DNA from: Bolinopsis microptera
Lineage: Eukaryota > Ctenophora > Tentaculata > Lobata > Bolinopsidae
NCBI RefSeq assembly: GCF_026151205.1
Contig: NC_087079.1
Coordinates: 7,226,169 to 7,290,168 of the forward strand
Direction: 5' to 3'
Length of the DNA: 64,000 nt
The notes under the pieces were generated by a model. The model did not search any database. It had not been told where the DNA came from and saw nothing but the letters and a program-made list of their open reading frames with translations. Shown one piece after another: positions 31,601-42,500 of this stretch; the first letter of the stretch is position 1; each line of letters begins with the position of its first letter. The position numbers and the translations under genes were made by a program.

Positions 31601-32889
31601 TTTCGTCCAACAGAATTCCATGAACCTGGGTAATGTTATTTGACTTTTGATGGCTCTTAGACCTAGTTTTTACCTATATCCATCTTAGAAAACCGAATTG
31701 AGGCTTCCCAGCACTTAAATACAACCAATACTTCGATGTGCCCATGTTCCAAAAATCTGGATTCTCAGGAGGATTATTGTGCAAAAATTGGAACATTTTG
31801 GAACATTGGTAACATCGGTTCTAGACATGCAGTGATTCCCAAACTTGGTTTGAGTGGTCCTAGGACTAATATAAACATTTTCCGACCAATTTTAAACCGT
31901 TCTGAGCATTTTTAGGACAATATTCATTTTTGTTCATTTTCGTTCATTCCATGAACCTGGGTAATGTTATTTGAGTTTTGATGGCTCTTAGGCCTAGTTT
32001 TTACCTATATCCATCTTAGAAAACCGAATTGAGGCTTCCCAGCACTTAAATACAGCCAATACTTCGATGTCCCCATGTTCCCAAAATGGTTACAAAAATC
32101 AAAATTGGAACCACCTTCACATCGGTTCTAGACATGCAGTTATTCCCAAACTTGGTTTGAGTGGTCCTAGGACCAATGTAAACACTTTCCGACCCATTTT
32201 AAACCATTCTGAGCACTTTGAGAATAATGTTCATTTTCGTTCATTTCTGGTCATTCCATGGGTAATTTTATACGACTTTTGATGGCTCCTAGGCCTAGCT
32301 TACGGCTATATCCATCTTAGAAAACCGAACTGAGCCTTCCCAGCACTCAAATACGGCCAATACTGCGATGTGCCCATGTTCCAAATTTATGGATTCATCT
32401 ACTGGTTGATGGAACGCGCGATGACTTTCGCAATATTCCAGTGGAAAGCAAACCTATTTTTGCGCGAAGATGCCGCGCACATTTGATTTCGTTTGCTCGT
32501 GTTTTCCATAAATCAATCATGTCAACGAGCAGATGGCCGGTTCAAGGTAAGTCCAGTCTAGTACTGGCTGGCTCAAAGCGCCCAAGCCCCAAACCATACC
32601 TATTCCCTTGGTTTCCAACCATATTACTATCTGTATTCTATATCGCTTGGTCTATCATCGCTGACATGGCCAATATATCAACCCAATTACTGCGAGACAA
32701 TTAATGTTCGTACACTATGAGATTATTCCAGATTTACTCACTATCTCCTCTTTTCAGCACGTCTTATTGAATCACCTATACGCCCTGACCGTGAGAGATG
32801 GAGTAATGGTGCTCGGAGCTACACACCGGTACAAAAGGAAATACGTCACCACCATGCTGTATAAACCTATTTTAAAGAACGAGTATTGA
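25624..32889 (+). CDS. PRKAB: AMP-activated protein kinase, beta subunit (six exons)
   Basis: Scaffold and glycogen-sensing subunit of AMPK. Exons: 25624-25701, 26512-26680, 27027-27116, 27682-27795, 28589-28755, 32758-32889. Phases agree throughout and the joined code is 249 aa (human about 270). Exon 1 starts MGQAQSQ, so Gly2 could be myristoylated as in other beta subunits. Exons 2-3 are the CBM48 glycogen-binding domain (VLFKW, SGNFNKWGRLP, YEFKFFVDGEWKHDP). Exon 4 is a diverged linker. Exons 5-6 are the C-terminal domain that binds the alpha and gamma subunits (LLPEPQ/HVLLNHLYALTVRDG, THRYKRKYVTTMLYKP). The exon 1 donor and exon 2 acceptor both lie in tandem arrays. Intron 5 (4 kb) holds an inverted-repeat element. 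Exon 4's acceptor is weak in pyrimidines. Confidence 0.93.
25654..25930 (+). repeat. Minisatellite spanning the AMPK beta exon 1 donor, five copies
   Basis: Units starting GACTACGCGATTGAGGG at 25654, 25711, 25766, 25821 and 25876; the periods are 57, 55, 55 and 55 bp. Each unit holds the 3' part of exon 1 plus the donor GAG|GTAAG, so there are five equivalent donors. Donor 1 gives the 26-codon exon. Donor 2 (25759) adds 57 nt, that is 19 in-frame codons. Donors 3-5 run into TGA at 25765-25767. Confidence 0.93.
26333..26511 (+). repeat. (TAAT)n / TGCCAGGTA array ending in the exon 2 acceptor
   Basis: Blocks of TTAAT repeats separated by four or five copies of TTGCCAGGTACA[GT]GTAA, or close variants such as TTGTCAGGTAA. 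The last copy, GATTGCCAG|GTAAAAC, is the acceptor of AMPK beta exon 2. Every earlier unit therefore also contains CAG|GTA. Confidence 0.85.
28374..28610 (+). repeat. Duplicated acceptor region of AMPK beta exon 5
   Basis: The segment from GTTGTGACAGAGATTGTAG through TTTCAGAGGA[AG]GATCAGAAG occurs at about 28375-28471 and again at 28542-28602. The first copy has extra TACATTATACAT repeats and carries a decoy acceptor plus the first codons of exon 5. After that it degenerates, so it would not give a useful exon. Confidence 0.85.
30400..30998 (+). mobile_element. LINE remnant, C-terminal end of a non-LTR pol protein
   Basis: The frame carries LRISAHDLHIERGRYSN, then TPREQRLCGWCQSS and VETIEDESHVLYICDLY. 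This is the Cys/His pattern that closes the pol protein of many CR1/Jockey/RTE-type LINEs. It is followed by 120 residues without recognisable motifs and a stop at 30998. The upstream part is lost. It is on the same strand as AMPK beta but inside its intron. Confidence 0.7.
31431..31614. repeat. Perfect 184-bp palindrome (two 92-bp arms, no spacer)
   Basis: The centre is CGTTCA|TGAACG at 31522/31523. Every base from 31431 pairs with its partner up to 31614 without mismatch, and pairing fails at 31430/31615. It lies at the inner edge of the right arm of the intron 5 element. Confidence 0.95.
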
Positions 32890-32975
32890 TGTTATTAAAA
32901 GTGGACTGAATGCTGACTACAAGAACAGAAAGTAACTGATATGTGAACTGGGGGTAATATGCTCAAATAGAGCCG

Positions 32976-32981
32976 AATAAA
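32976..32981 (+). terminator. Poly(A) signal of AMPK beta
   Basis: AATAAA 87 bp downstream of the stop codon, at a typical distance. Confidence 0.7.
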
Positions 32982-33503
32982 CGATTGAGCCTCTTTAAAG
33001 AATGGTATTCCCCTTTAAAAAAACAAACAGTTTTTAAGAATTATTTTCGCACTATGAACTGTCGAGGTTCCTATTTGTAACCGAGTTGATCAGACAGAAT
33101 TCCTGGATCTGGACGATCTCAAACTGGTATTCTAGCGGACTATTTAGCTAACAGACTTTATAGCTAGATTTAGCCATATTGTCCGTTAGCTATAACTTTC
33201 ACCCACCGTGACTGGCAGTTAAATTATTTGAGGCACCCTGAACAGCATATAATTGATGTATCTGGCAGTGGAATTACTGATTATTGTATTAATTGTATTA
33301 CAAAGATTAACGTCGAACATATGGGAATTGTTTTGAATTTTATGATTTCATCAAATTTTGCAGCCTTATTTGCGTGTAGAGTTCTCTCAATTCATTTACA
33401 TAATTTTTGATCAAAATGAAACGAAACTTGCTGAGTTTTCGAAATTTTACAAAAGTTTCATGCCTAGGTATGGAATCAAAGCCTTAGTTTTGCACTCCGC
33501 ACG

Positions 33504-36500
33504 ATGGGTTCAGACAAGACAGAGGAGGACTACGAAGTCCTCCACCAAATCGTAAGCATCAGCTCTGTGAATTTCACCAGGAAATCCATTTCCGGGTTTA
33601 CGGAGCTGACGATTAGACCGCTGAGCGATATTATAACCTTCGTCTCACTGAACACTCAGCAAACCAGGATCTACAACGTCACAGTGGATGATATACAAGA
33701 TGTTAAGTTCACTCATGATGACCCCTTCCATCAGATCTGTGGGGATCCCTCAAAGCGTAAACTTGACTATTTCCTCACCAAGTACCAAGGAGCTATCCTG
33801 AAGAATGATTACGATTTCAAGAATCAGGGAGAATTGAAAATAGACGTCCCGAAGGAAATTCAGACTAAGCTAGCGTCCCCCAACACGTCGAGGGCTAATG
33901 TGAAGGTTCGAGTAGAGTTCTCTATTGAGGATCCTATTTGTGGGATACACTTCCATATTCCTGATGGGCCAGACGGAATAAGTTAGTAAACCTTGAGAAT
34001 AATTTCAATAATTTGTCAATCTAGCAACTTAGAATGTTAACTTTTATAACAAATTCACTTAAACTAAATGCAAATTCACAACTTGCTAACTGTAAAATGT
34101 CTTCAATTTGACCGTGACAATCAATTTAATTTCAGAGAAAGCCCACCTGTACACATCTCAGTTCGCCAACTCAGCCCGCTACTGTTTCCCCTGCATAGAC
34201 TCAGCTTCAGCACGCTGTCACTGGCAACTGGAATTCAGTGTAAACGCCGAACTTACTGTCGTCTCCTCCGGAGAGTTAAAAGAGTACAGTTTGTCCTCTG
34301 ACGAGAAACACAAGAGCTATGTCTTCAATCTAGCTATCCCCACTGCGGCCACCGGTATAGGTTTTGCGATAGGGAACTTTGAGGTTGTAGCTGAGCCGAC
34401 TAAGAACAATGTTGCGTATTTCTGCCCGAAAGGGATGGTACCGTTATTACAGCACACTACAGAGTTCCTACAGAGAGTGTACCCTATATACGTGGACTAC
34501 ATGAACATGTCCCTCCCCTTCGGAGACTACAAGATAGTGTTTGTAGATGAGCTGTTAAGTGATTATCAGAGCTACGCTTCTCTCACCACTGCTAGTATAA
34601 ACCTCCTCCACTCTGCCAGGATCATAGACCAGACTCTCCACACTCGCCGGGCACTTGGCATGGCCATCGCTAGTCAGTATTTCGGAGTGTTCATAGTCCC
34701 GGAATCGTACAATGACACGTGGCTAGTAGTAGGGATAAAGAACATTCTGTTCTTGCTGTTCATGAACAAGATATTCGGTAACAACGAATGCAGGTTCTGG
34801 GTGTACCAGCAGATGATGAAAGTTTACAACTTCGAATGCGATCAGCTTCTCCCCCCACTCCACCTCAAAGACAAGTCCCAAAGTTACCCTCTGACCTCTG
34901 GTAACAACTCCCAGATATTTCACATGGACCCCATGCTGACCCCACCCCACATCCTGGAACTAATGGAGCTGAAGAGCATGTTGGTTATGAGGATTGTGGA
35001 GAACAGGCTTGGTAACAAGGAACTCATCCAGAATGTCATCAAGAAACTCCTCTCTCTGGCCTGGATAAACCCATCGGGAGAAAGCAGCAGTATAAACGCT
35101 CTACTCTCCACCCAGGACTTCCTGAAAACCATTCAGGTTGTATCTGGGAAGGATCTGTCAGATTTCATGTCCCGGTACGTTTACCAGCCTGGTTTCACCA
35201 CCATCAACTTCAGTTTCGCGTTCAACAGGAAGAGGAACGTGGCGGACGTGACGATAAAACAAAAGACGCTGCATGATTGTGAGAAGTATGTGGGTCAACT
35301 GACGGTGCTGGTGCAGGAACTGGATGGCAGCTTCTCTAATCTTCTCCAGGTTATATTTGTATTTGTTGACAGGATAATGGATACATGTTACATTTTATGA
35401 TATTGTTCATGTTGTTGATATTTGGTCGAAATAAAACACGACTTTCCTTAAATATCGAAACTTCTGAAATGATTCAATAGTATAATTTGCCGATTTTAAC
35501 AAGTTTATAATGTTATCAGGTTGAAAAGAATGATGTTTTGCAAGAACTGAACTGTCAGAGTAAGAGCAGAAGAAACAAAAAGAAGAAAATCCCCCTATTT
35601 ACTGGTAATTATTTACAATATTGTATCTAAAGTTAAATCATCACTCCTTACTCTTTATTCATTAAACAGATCTATGCAATAAAGGTGTATACTTTTATAT
35701 GTACATTGTACAGGCCCAGAAGTAACTACTCACACGCAACCCTTTTATAACTCACCTAATTCTTCTTAGAATTGCTAAACAATTTCAGAGAATATAGTCT
35801 ATATGGGTCAAACTTGGGAAACTTAGATTCATCAATTACAGAGGGTGTGGGCACGCCACTCCCTCTTTTTCACTATTCTCAATATTGTCACTATAAAGTG
35901 AGAACGTTTTGAGCTAGGAACTCCAAAGTTTCTAGACACATTTGCTTTGATAATTGATTAAGTGCCAGGATTATGCATCCGACAGATCTTAAAATGGTCT
36001 AACTCGGCTTAGTTGTAAACAATCAACTCAGAATTGTGGGTAGTTACTTCTGGGCCACCCCACTAATTCACTAAAGGGTGTATACTAAAGGTGGTCGTCG
36101 GTCACTAAAAACACCCACTATTTGAATATTTGGACACCACATTGTCCGTGGGCACAAGTTGAATATAATATGGGGTCGTTCACATATTACGTAATCAGCC
36201 GAGTGGGGAGGGGGGTTTTTCAAACGCTTACGGTTGATTACGGGGGGTGGGGGGGGGGTTCGGTCGTTGATTACGTAACTCTCTAGAATAATAACAATTT
36301 GACAATATTTCAATTTAAATTACACTATATTTCACTCTGACAGTGATAAAATTTAGAAATTGATCGAATATCCGGCTAATAATAGTAAGTAGTTTAGAAT
36401 GTGCTTGGCCGGATATCATAACAATCATTTCGGCTCATCATGATAGCATGATCAGGGTAGCATGAAACGTAGAGAAAAGTGTTTTCTAGGAAAAAAGTCA

Positions 36501-39500
36501 AGGGGGCCGGGGGGGGGGGGAGGTCAGGCCATGATTACGTAATGATGCTGTCAGGAGGAGGGGGGGGGGTTGGGTCTTGATTACGGTTGATTACGGAAGG
36601 GGGGAGGGGGGTAAAAATTGCTCAAATATTGATTACGTAATATGTGAACGACCCCTGTGTTGAAATAACAATGTCATTATATCGCTCGTGTTAAAACCAG
36701 TACCATTTCCAGGAGAGGAGGTAGACATAGACCTGTCCCACAGTGACCAGGACAGCCCTGTAATCTGGCTCCGAGTAGACCCTGACATGTTGTGGCTCAG
36801 TAAGACCTCTATTGAGATGCCGGACTACATGTGGCAGGCTATGTTGTTGCATGAGAGGGATGTAGTTTACCAGCACATGGCTGCAGAGGTTTGTGGAGCT
36901 CACAGTTCAATTGTTTATTGTTTTTGGAGTTACTTTTTAGTACGTTCAAGCTGGTATTTGTCACAGTGTTGTACGTTTGGGGCCACAACTTTCTTTCAGA
37001 TCATTCCACTTTCACTGTTTCAAGGTGAAATGACCTCACACATTTTATCCATCTTATTGCTAACAGTGGTGATAACACTTGTTGCAAAACTGTCAAGAAG
37101 CACAATCGTTCCGTGTCACGTAAACAGTATCGTTTATGCTAGTCCCTCCCTGTCTGTTATTATCACTATTTAAACTCATTGCTTCGTCTAACCTTCCAGT
37201 CAGAGTTCGCACCAGAAATCTTCTAAAACTTCTGAAAATTGAGAAATGTCAAAAAATAATGAGAAATGTCAAAAAATAATGTAGATTGGATAGAGGAGCA
37301 AGGAATTTGGGTAGTGTTAGGAAGTGTTTAGTCTTAACTCTTAGCCGTCGTACAGCCTACAGCTTTCAAGGCTGAAATATTAGAATTCGGGAAATTGGAA
37401 GTGCTGTGAGATCACATCTTTTTGTTAAGCCTAACTGACCTGTTAGTGATAGTGTAGATAATTGGATTGAGAACAGAGTTGAGGAAGAGGAACTCCTGAG
37501 CTGCAAGGAGGTACCATGAAGGGATGGGATGGGTGGGGTCCAGGGTCTGCAACCCTATCCTGACTACAACTGGTGTAGCTGAGAAAACAAACGCCCACGT
37601 GACACAGCTCACTGTGACCAGAGCAGCTCTCCCTGGCAAACGTCCAGACTTACCCTTGATCGTGGCTATCACCAGAATAGCTATATTGGAGATAGGTAGT
37701 ATAACAGTAGGTAGCACGACCCAGTAGCAGACCATAGACAAGAGATACGTTATGGTGGTTTTAGTCGGGGAAAGTGATATAGAAATCTCACAAGAACCAA
37801 ACTGTGGGTCGAACACGTAGTGAGCTCCAACAGCATGGTAGCAGAAATTAAGGACAGCAGAGAGTCCCACGATAACACCCAGCAAGACTGCCCCGTGACG
37901 TTTTGTGACGTCACGTGCCCTGAACGGAGCTACAAGAGTAAACAAACGGTACAGGGAGATAGCTGCCACCACATGCATCTCCGCCTGGGTGCAGACATAG
38001 GACGCGAACCCGCTGATCCAGCAGCCTACAGGCCCTGTAACCCAGCCTCCCGCCATCAGGGATAACCAGATCGAGGACATGAAGAACAACACAACACTCA
38101 GATCAAGCGCTGCAAGACCCTGCAGCAGGACTATTGACACAGAGTCTACTGCGAGACTGTTGTACTTTATAGACCCGTAGAGAACCAGGCTGTTTCCTAT
38201 AAGTCCTATCATTATTGCTAGTGTGTGGTAGAGAAGAAGGAGGTTGAATCCTAGTTTTGATATTCCGAGATCGAGTGGGTTGTTGAGGCTGGTTGAGTTT
38301 ACAAATATCATTTCCTCAAGTTGTCCTACAAAGTAGATTGCTAATTAGCTGCATACAAGTTACTGAAACGCTATGTACATTAATTACTATTGTTATGGAA
38401 CAGTACATATACTGAGCGCTTACCCATGTGACATAAACGTGTCCAATATTCTTACATCACATGCTCCTTCAGTCGGTCATAATATGCTGATGACCAATTC
38501 GTCAATAATTATAGAAAATAATCGATACAGTCCGGCCTGAGATAGATCAACAAGGACAACAATATCATGTAGGTGTTAAACCGCAAAACAATGACCTGAT
38601 TTACAAAAATGAGTCTTCGAGACCTCTTAAAAATGTATTTATAACTGAAGCCTTTTCGTTCTGAACACATAATATGCTTGTACGCGGTATATTTCGCACT
38701 ATTATGACTCGACATGTGATCTCAAGTGAATTCCAAGAATAACATAGTGTCATAATCGAAATTAGAGTCTTATGAATCGGGTATGAAAAAGATGATATCT
38801 TCTTATTTTTGGCTAATAATCACTTTATGGCCAGCTGCGAGCAGATGGAAGGTTAACAAATATTGAATTCAGTTGAATTCAATATTTTACGCTTAAACGA
38901 TTACATCAGAAAACTGGGGAACCAGTCGTGATAAAAACAATGTACATTTTACGTATTAATCGAGAAAAACGATTCCAATACAAACAAAGTTATAAAACTA
39001 ATTATAACTATGAATACTTCTTAACCAAGATATCCACAAACAATCTGTAATACATGTCCTGTAAAGGTTCGTGTGCCGGAAATCAATAAAGTGAAACGTT
39101 TGTGGCTAAAAACCATGAAAGCAGCCAAAAAACATACTGATATCATATTTGGGATAACTTCACGGTCACTAATAGGATAATTATGCGTTTTGTAGCGAGG
39201 ATTTAACTAAAAGTAACTTACTGCAAAGACACAAAATCTCGATATCTAACAACAAGGTTATCAAATTTTTAAGAGGGATACTCTTCTACTTACTCGGTGA
39301 TATAATGTATAATTTTTGTATTATGACAATAAAGTTTGTTCCGCATTTCAACGTGACCTATTAATTCATCCTTATTCCTGAACCTAAGGACGATATGGGA
39401 CGCCGGACAATATGTATGTTATATCCTGCAATGACCTTTAAACTGACCTGGGCCTCACTAAGGAAGTAATACGCTCAAGTACTGTTACCGATCAGGAAGA

Positions 39501-42500
39501 GGGTTGGTCAGGCTGATGCCACGTGCTGCCTGCTGTCTGCACGTGCTGCCTGCACGTGAAGTGGCGAACCTTGACTCGCGAAACGCCACAATCATACAGC
39601 TGTTGCCTTATAATACCTTTCAATCAATGCTTTACTACATCTCCTACCAATACGGCTAAGGACAAGGTTTGTCAAATTTTAATAAAAGGATGAGACATAT
39701 TTTTTCAACAATACTCTCAAATGGAATGTCTAGCAAGAGCGGTCCTACGGAGTGCTGAATATCACAATATAATCTTTATCTTTACTATATATATACTTAT
39801 AGGGGGGGGGGGGGGGGGGGTACAGCTGTTGCCTTTTAATACTGTTTTATCAATGCTTTACTGTCTCTTCAACAACGACGGCTAAGGACAAGTTTTGTCA
39901 ACCTTCAAACTGAGGACAAGAGTGATTTTCACTCTGAAATTAGATGGTAACTAGCAAGATCGCCTTCTGGAGTCTGGATTAATACACCAAATTTACAACT
40001 GGCTGGTTTATCTGAAAACTCTTTGGCCACATCTAACACTGTAAGGAGGTAAACTTTCTGTTCACACTGGAATAAGGTGAATGTTCCCATCATCGATAAA
40101 GGCCAGGGTCAACGCCTTGGTTCTAATGATTGTCGAAGATATGAATATATTATATTATATTCTTAATGCTGTAAGTTATCTAAAAATGTCATGTATCTTC
40201 TTAAATTAATCGACCAGCATCCTTTGAATAAATTTCCCCAAATTATATTCAAAGGAGTGCTGAAGATTACATAATCCCTATAATAGCTAATTATGCTTTA
40301 TATTGATATGTATATCAATCGAATATTTTAGATTAATAATAATGGACATGATAATATCAGTAGATAAATCTAGAACAATAAAACTGAAAACATACCTGTT
40401 GGTCTAATTCCGCAGCGCGGTACCTGCTGATAGTAAAACAAACTGCCTTCTGAGTTCACAGTACAGGTCACATGACTATCTCCCGAGATAACAACATACC
40501 CCTCCTGTCTACATTCCACTAGAACAGTTTGTCCTGGAGTGACTGGAGTGGTGTTGGGGGTGATGTGGGACCAGGAGCTGGGGAGAGAGGAGCTGGGGAG
40601 AGAGGAGCTGGGGAAAGAAGAGCTGGGGAAAGAAGAGCTGGGGAGAGAGGAGCTGGGGAGAGAGGAACTGGGGAAAGAAGAGCTGGGGAAAGAAGAGCTG
40701 GGGAGAGAGGAGCTGGGGAGAGAGGAGCTGGGGAGAGAGGAGCTGGGGAGAGAGGAGCTGGGGAGAGAGGAGCTGGGGAGAGAGGTGCTGGGGAGAGAGG
40801 AGCTGGGGAGAGAGGAGCTGGAAAGAGAGGTGCAGTAGATTTTTGAGGATATCCTGTAGGTGACGTCGAAGAAGTTGAGTGGTTGGTTATTGTTCCCTTT
40901 GTTGTAGGAGTATAGGTAGACGTTGATAGCCTTGATGTTGGAGGTTGAGATGATGTCTTTCCATCGGTTTAATTTAGAGGAGTCTCTGAATCCTGTTGCT
41001 GGCTGGAGGTTGTTTAATGTAGCAAAGGGCTTCGTTGTAACGTCCCACGTGATCAAAACAGACTCAGTTTCAACTGACATCGTTCCTAGAGATGTTGTGT
41101 CTACAATCTTATTAATATTTTCGGGTCCGTCAATCAAAGCCAGTTGCGATTTTCTAACTTTTCCGCTGTTAATGTCATGAAAAACTCGAACAGATGCAAC
41201 GTAATCGAGAGTTCCTTGAACTTGATCACTGCTCTGGTTGTAGAGAGTTGCGTAGATGGTAAATTTCACATCTTCCTTTAGGAGAGATTCTTTGTTTTTC
41301 ACGGCGAATTTAAATTCCACAGATTCTTCTACTGGGTCGAAGAAGAAGAGATCAGGATCTCTTTCATATGATAGAGTCTTTCTGAGTTTCGATTTAGTTC
41401 TTTCCTTGGGAATTTTCCACTCTGAAATTATGGTAATTACGTTGTCATTGATCACAAACAGTCGACCGATTTAAGACGAGATGTTTATATAAGACGAGAT
41501 GTTTACATAAAACAAACGATGTGTAATTTCTTTTCTCTTCTCAACAGGGGTCCTGGGGTCTCAATAACACTCGGACCCCAGAAATGCAAAATGGTAAAAT
41601 AATAATACGACAAAACATGGCAAGGAAGTAGGAACATTGTTCGCCCATTAACGTCAATTTTAGACATAGTGCCTACCTTTACCATGAAGATTCCCTGTGA
41701 GCAGGTCCAGTAAGGTCACTAGAACCAACACAGAGAAGATTCTCATCGTAACGACTAAGAGCAGTTAATCGTGAAAATGCTAAATAATCTTACCCAGACA
41801 AAAATATGTGTAAATCATCGCATAAGGCATTGGCGCTCTCTAAAAATGAAGCCTTGCATTCAGTTAGCCTGTGTAAAACTTGACCATTTATCGTGAGTCT
41901 GGATCCATAAACAACAAACCTTGCTGATGGCAAGCTAATGGTGTTATTAAGTAGGATAATGCCACTGTTCCTCGGCGTTTATTCTTTGGCAAGTGATCTA
42001 CTCATCTACTAGCACTGTGAGTCCGGAACTGTGAGTCCGGAAATGTGAGTCCGGAACTGTTCATTTTAATCCACCACGTTAGAATACTAAAGACTGCTTA
42101 TCTACGTGTTTGGGTCATGAATCACGCTGAATTTGTAAGTATCTGAATTGTTATCAGGTTCCAATTCCATACACTTGTTGAATATTGTGACTAAAATATG
42201 CCTAAACCCCTCATTGAGGTTTGTATGTTTAATCTTTACCACTAGGCGATTTACCGAGACTATGTCGTTACCCTCTTTAGCATTCACCCTCTTTTATTAT
42301 CTTCGCGTGTTATGATATTCAGCTCAGACACTTCGTCATAGTGGAGTATTGTGGGGCTAGCTTATTAGTCGTCAGCTAGTCATCAGCTAGTCACATTATT
42401 TCTAAGTTTCATGCGGAGAGGCTGCATTGGAGACATGTAATGTCTGCTTCAAGCTGGAGTTGGAGCAAACGTTCCGGTTTGATGCTGTATTTTAGAGGCT

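Larger units (their letters stand above)
28868..32399. mobile_element. 3.5-kb inverted-repeat element in AMPK beta intron 5
   Basis: Ends: GATGAATCCAGATTTTTGG at the left and its near inverse (...TTATGGATTCATC) at the right. The left third (28868-29890) has about three direct units of 320-340 bp. The right part (31620-32399) has about three similar units inverted, so the whole can fold on itself. Unit markers are CACTGCATGTCTAGAACCG and GGCACATCGAAGTATTGG. Between them are a LINE fragment and a perfect 184-bp palindrome. No target duplication is evident. Confidence 0.72.

Noticed and set aside
40529-40846. Plus-strand Gly-Ala-Glu-Arg repeat protein
   Set aside because: Antisense shadow of the Ser-Pro repeat in the CCP-domain gene, which has a signal peptide, matching intron phase and good splice sites.
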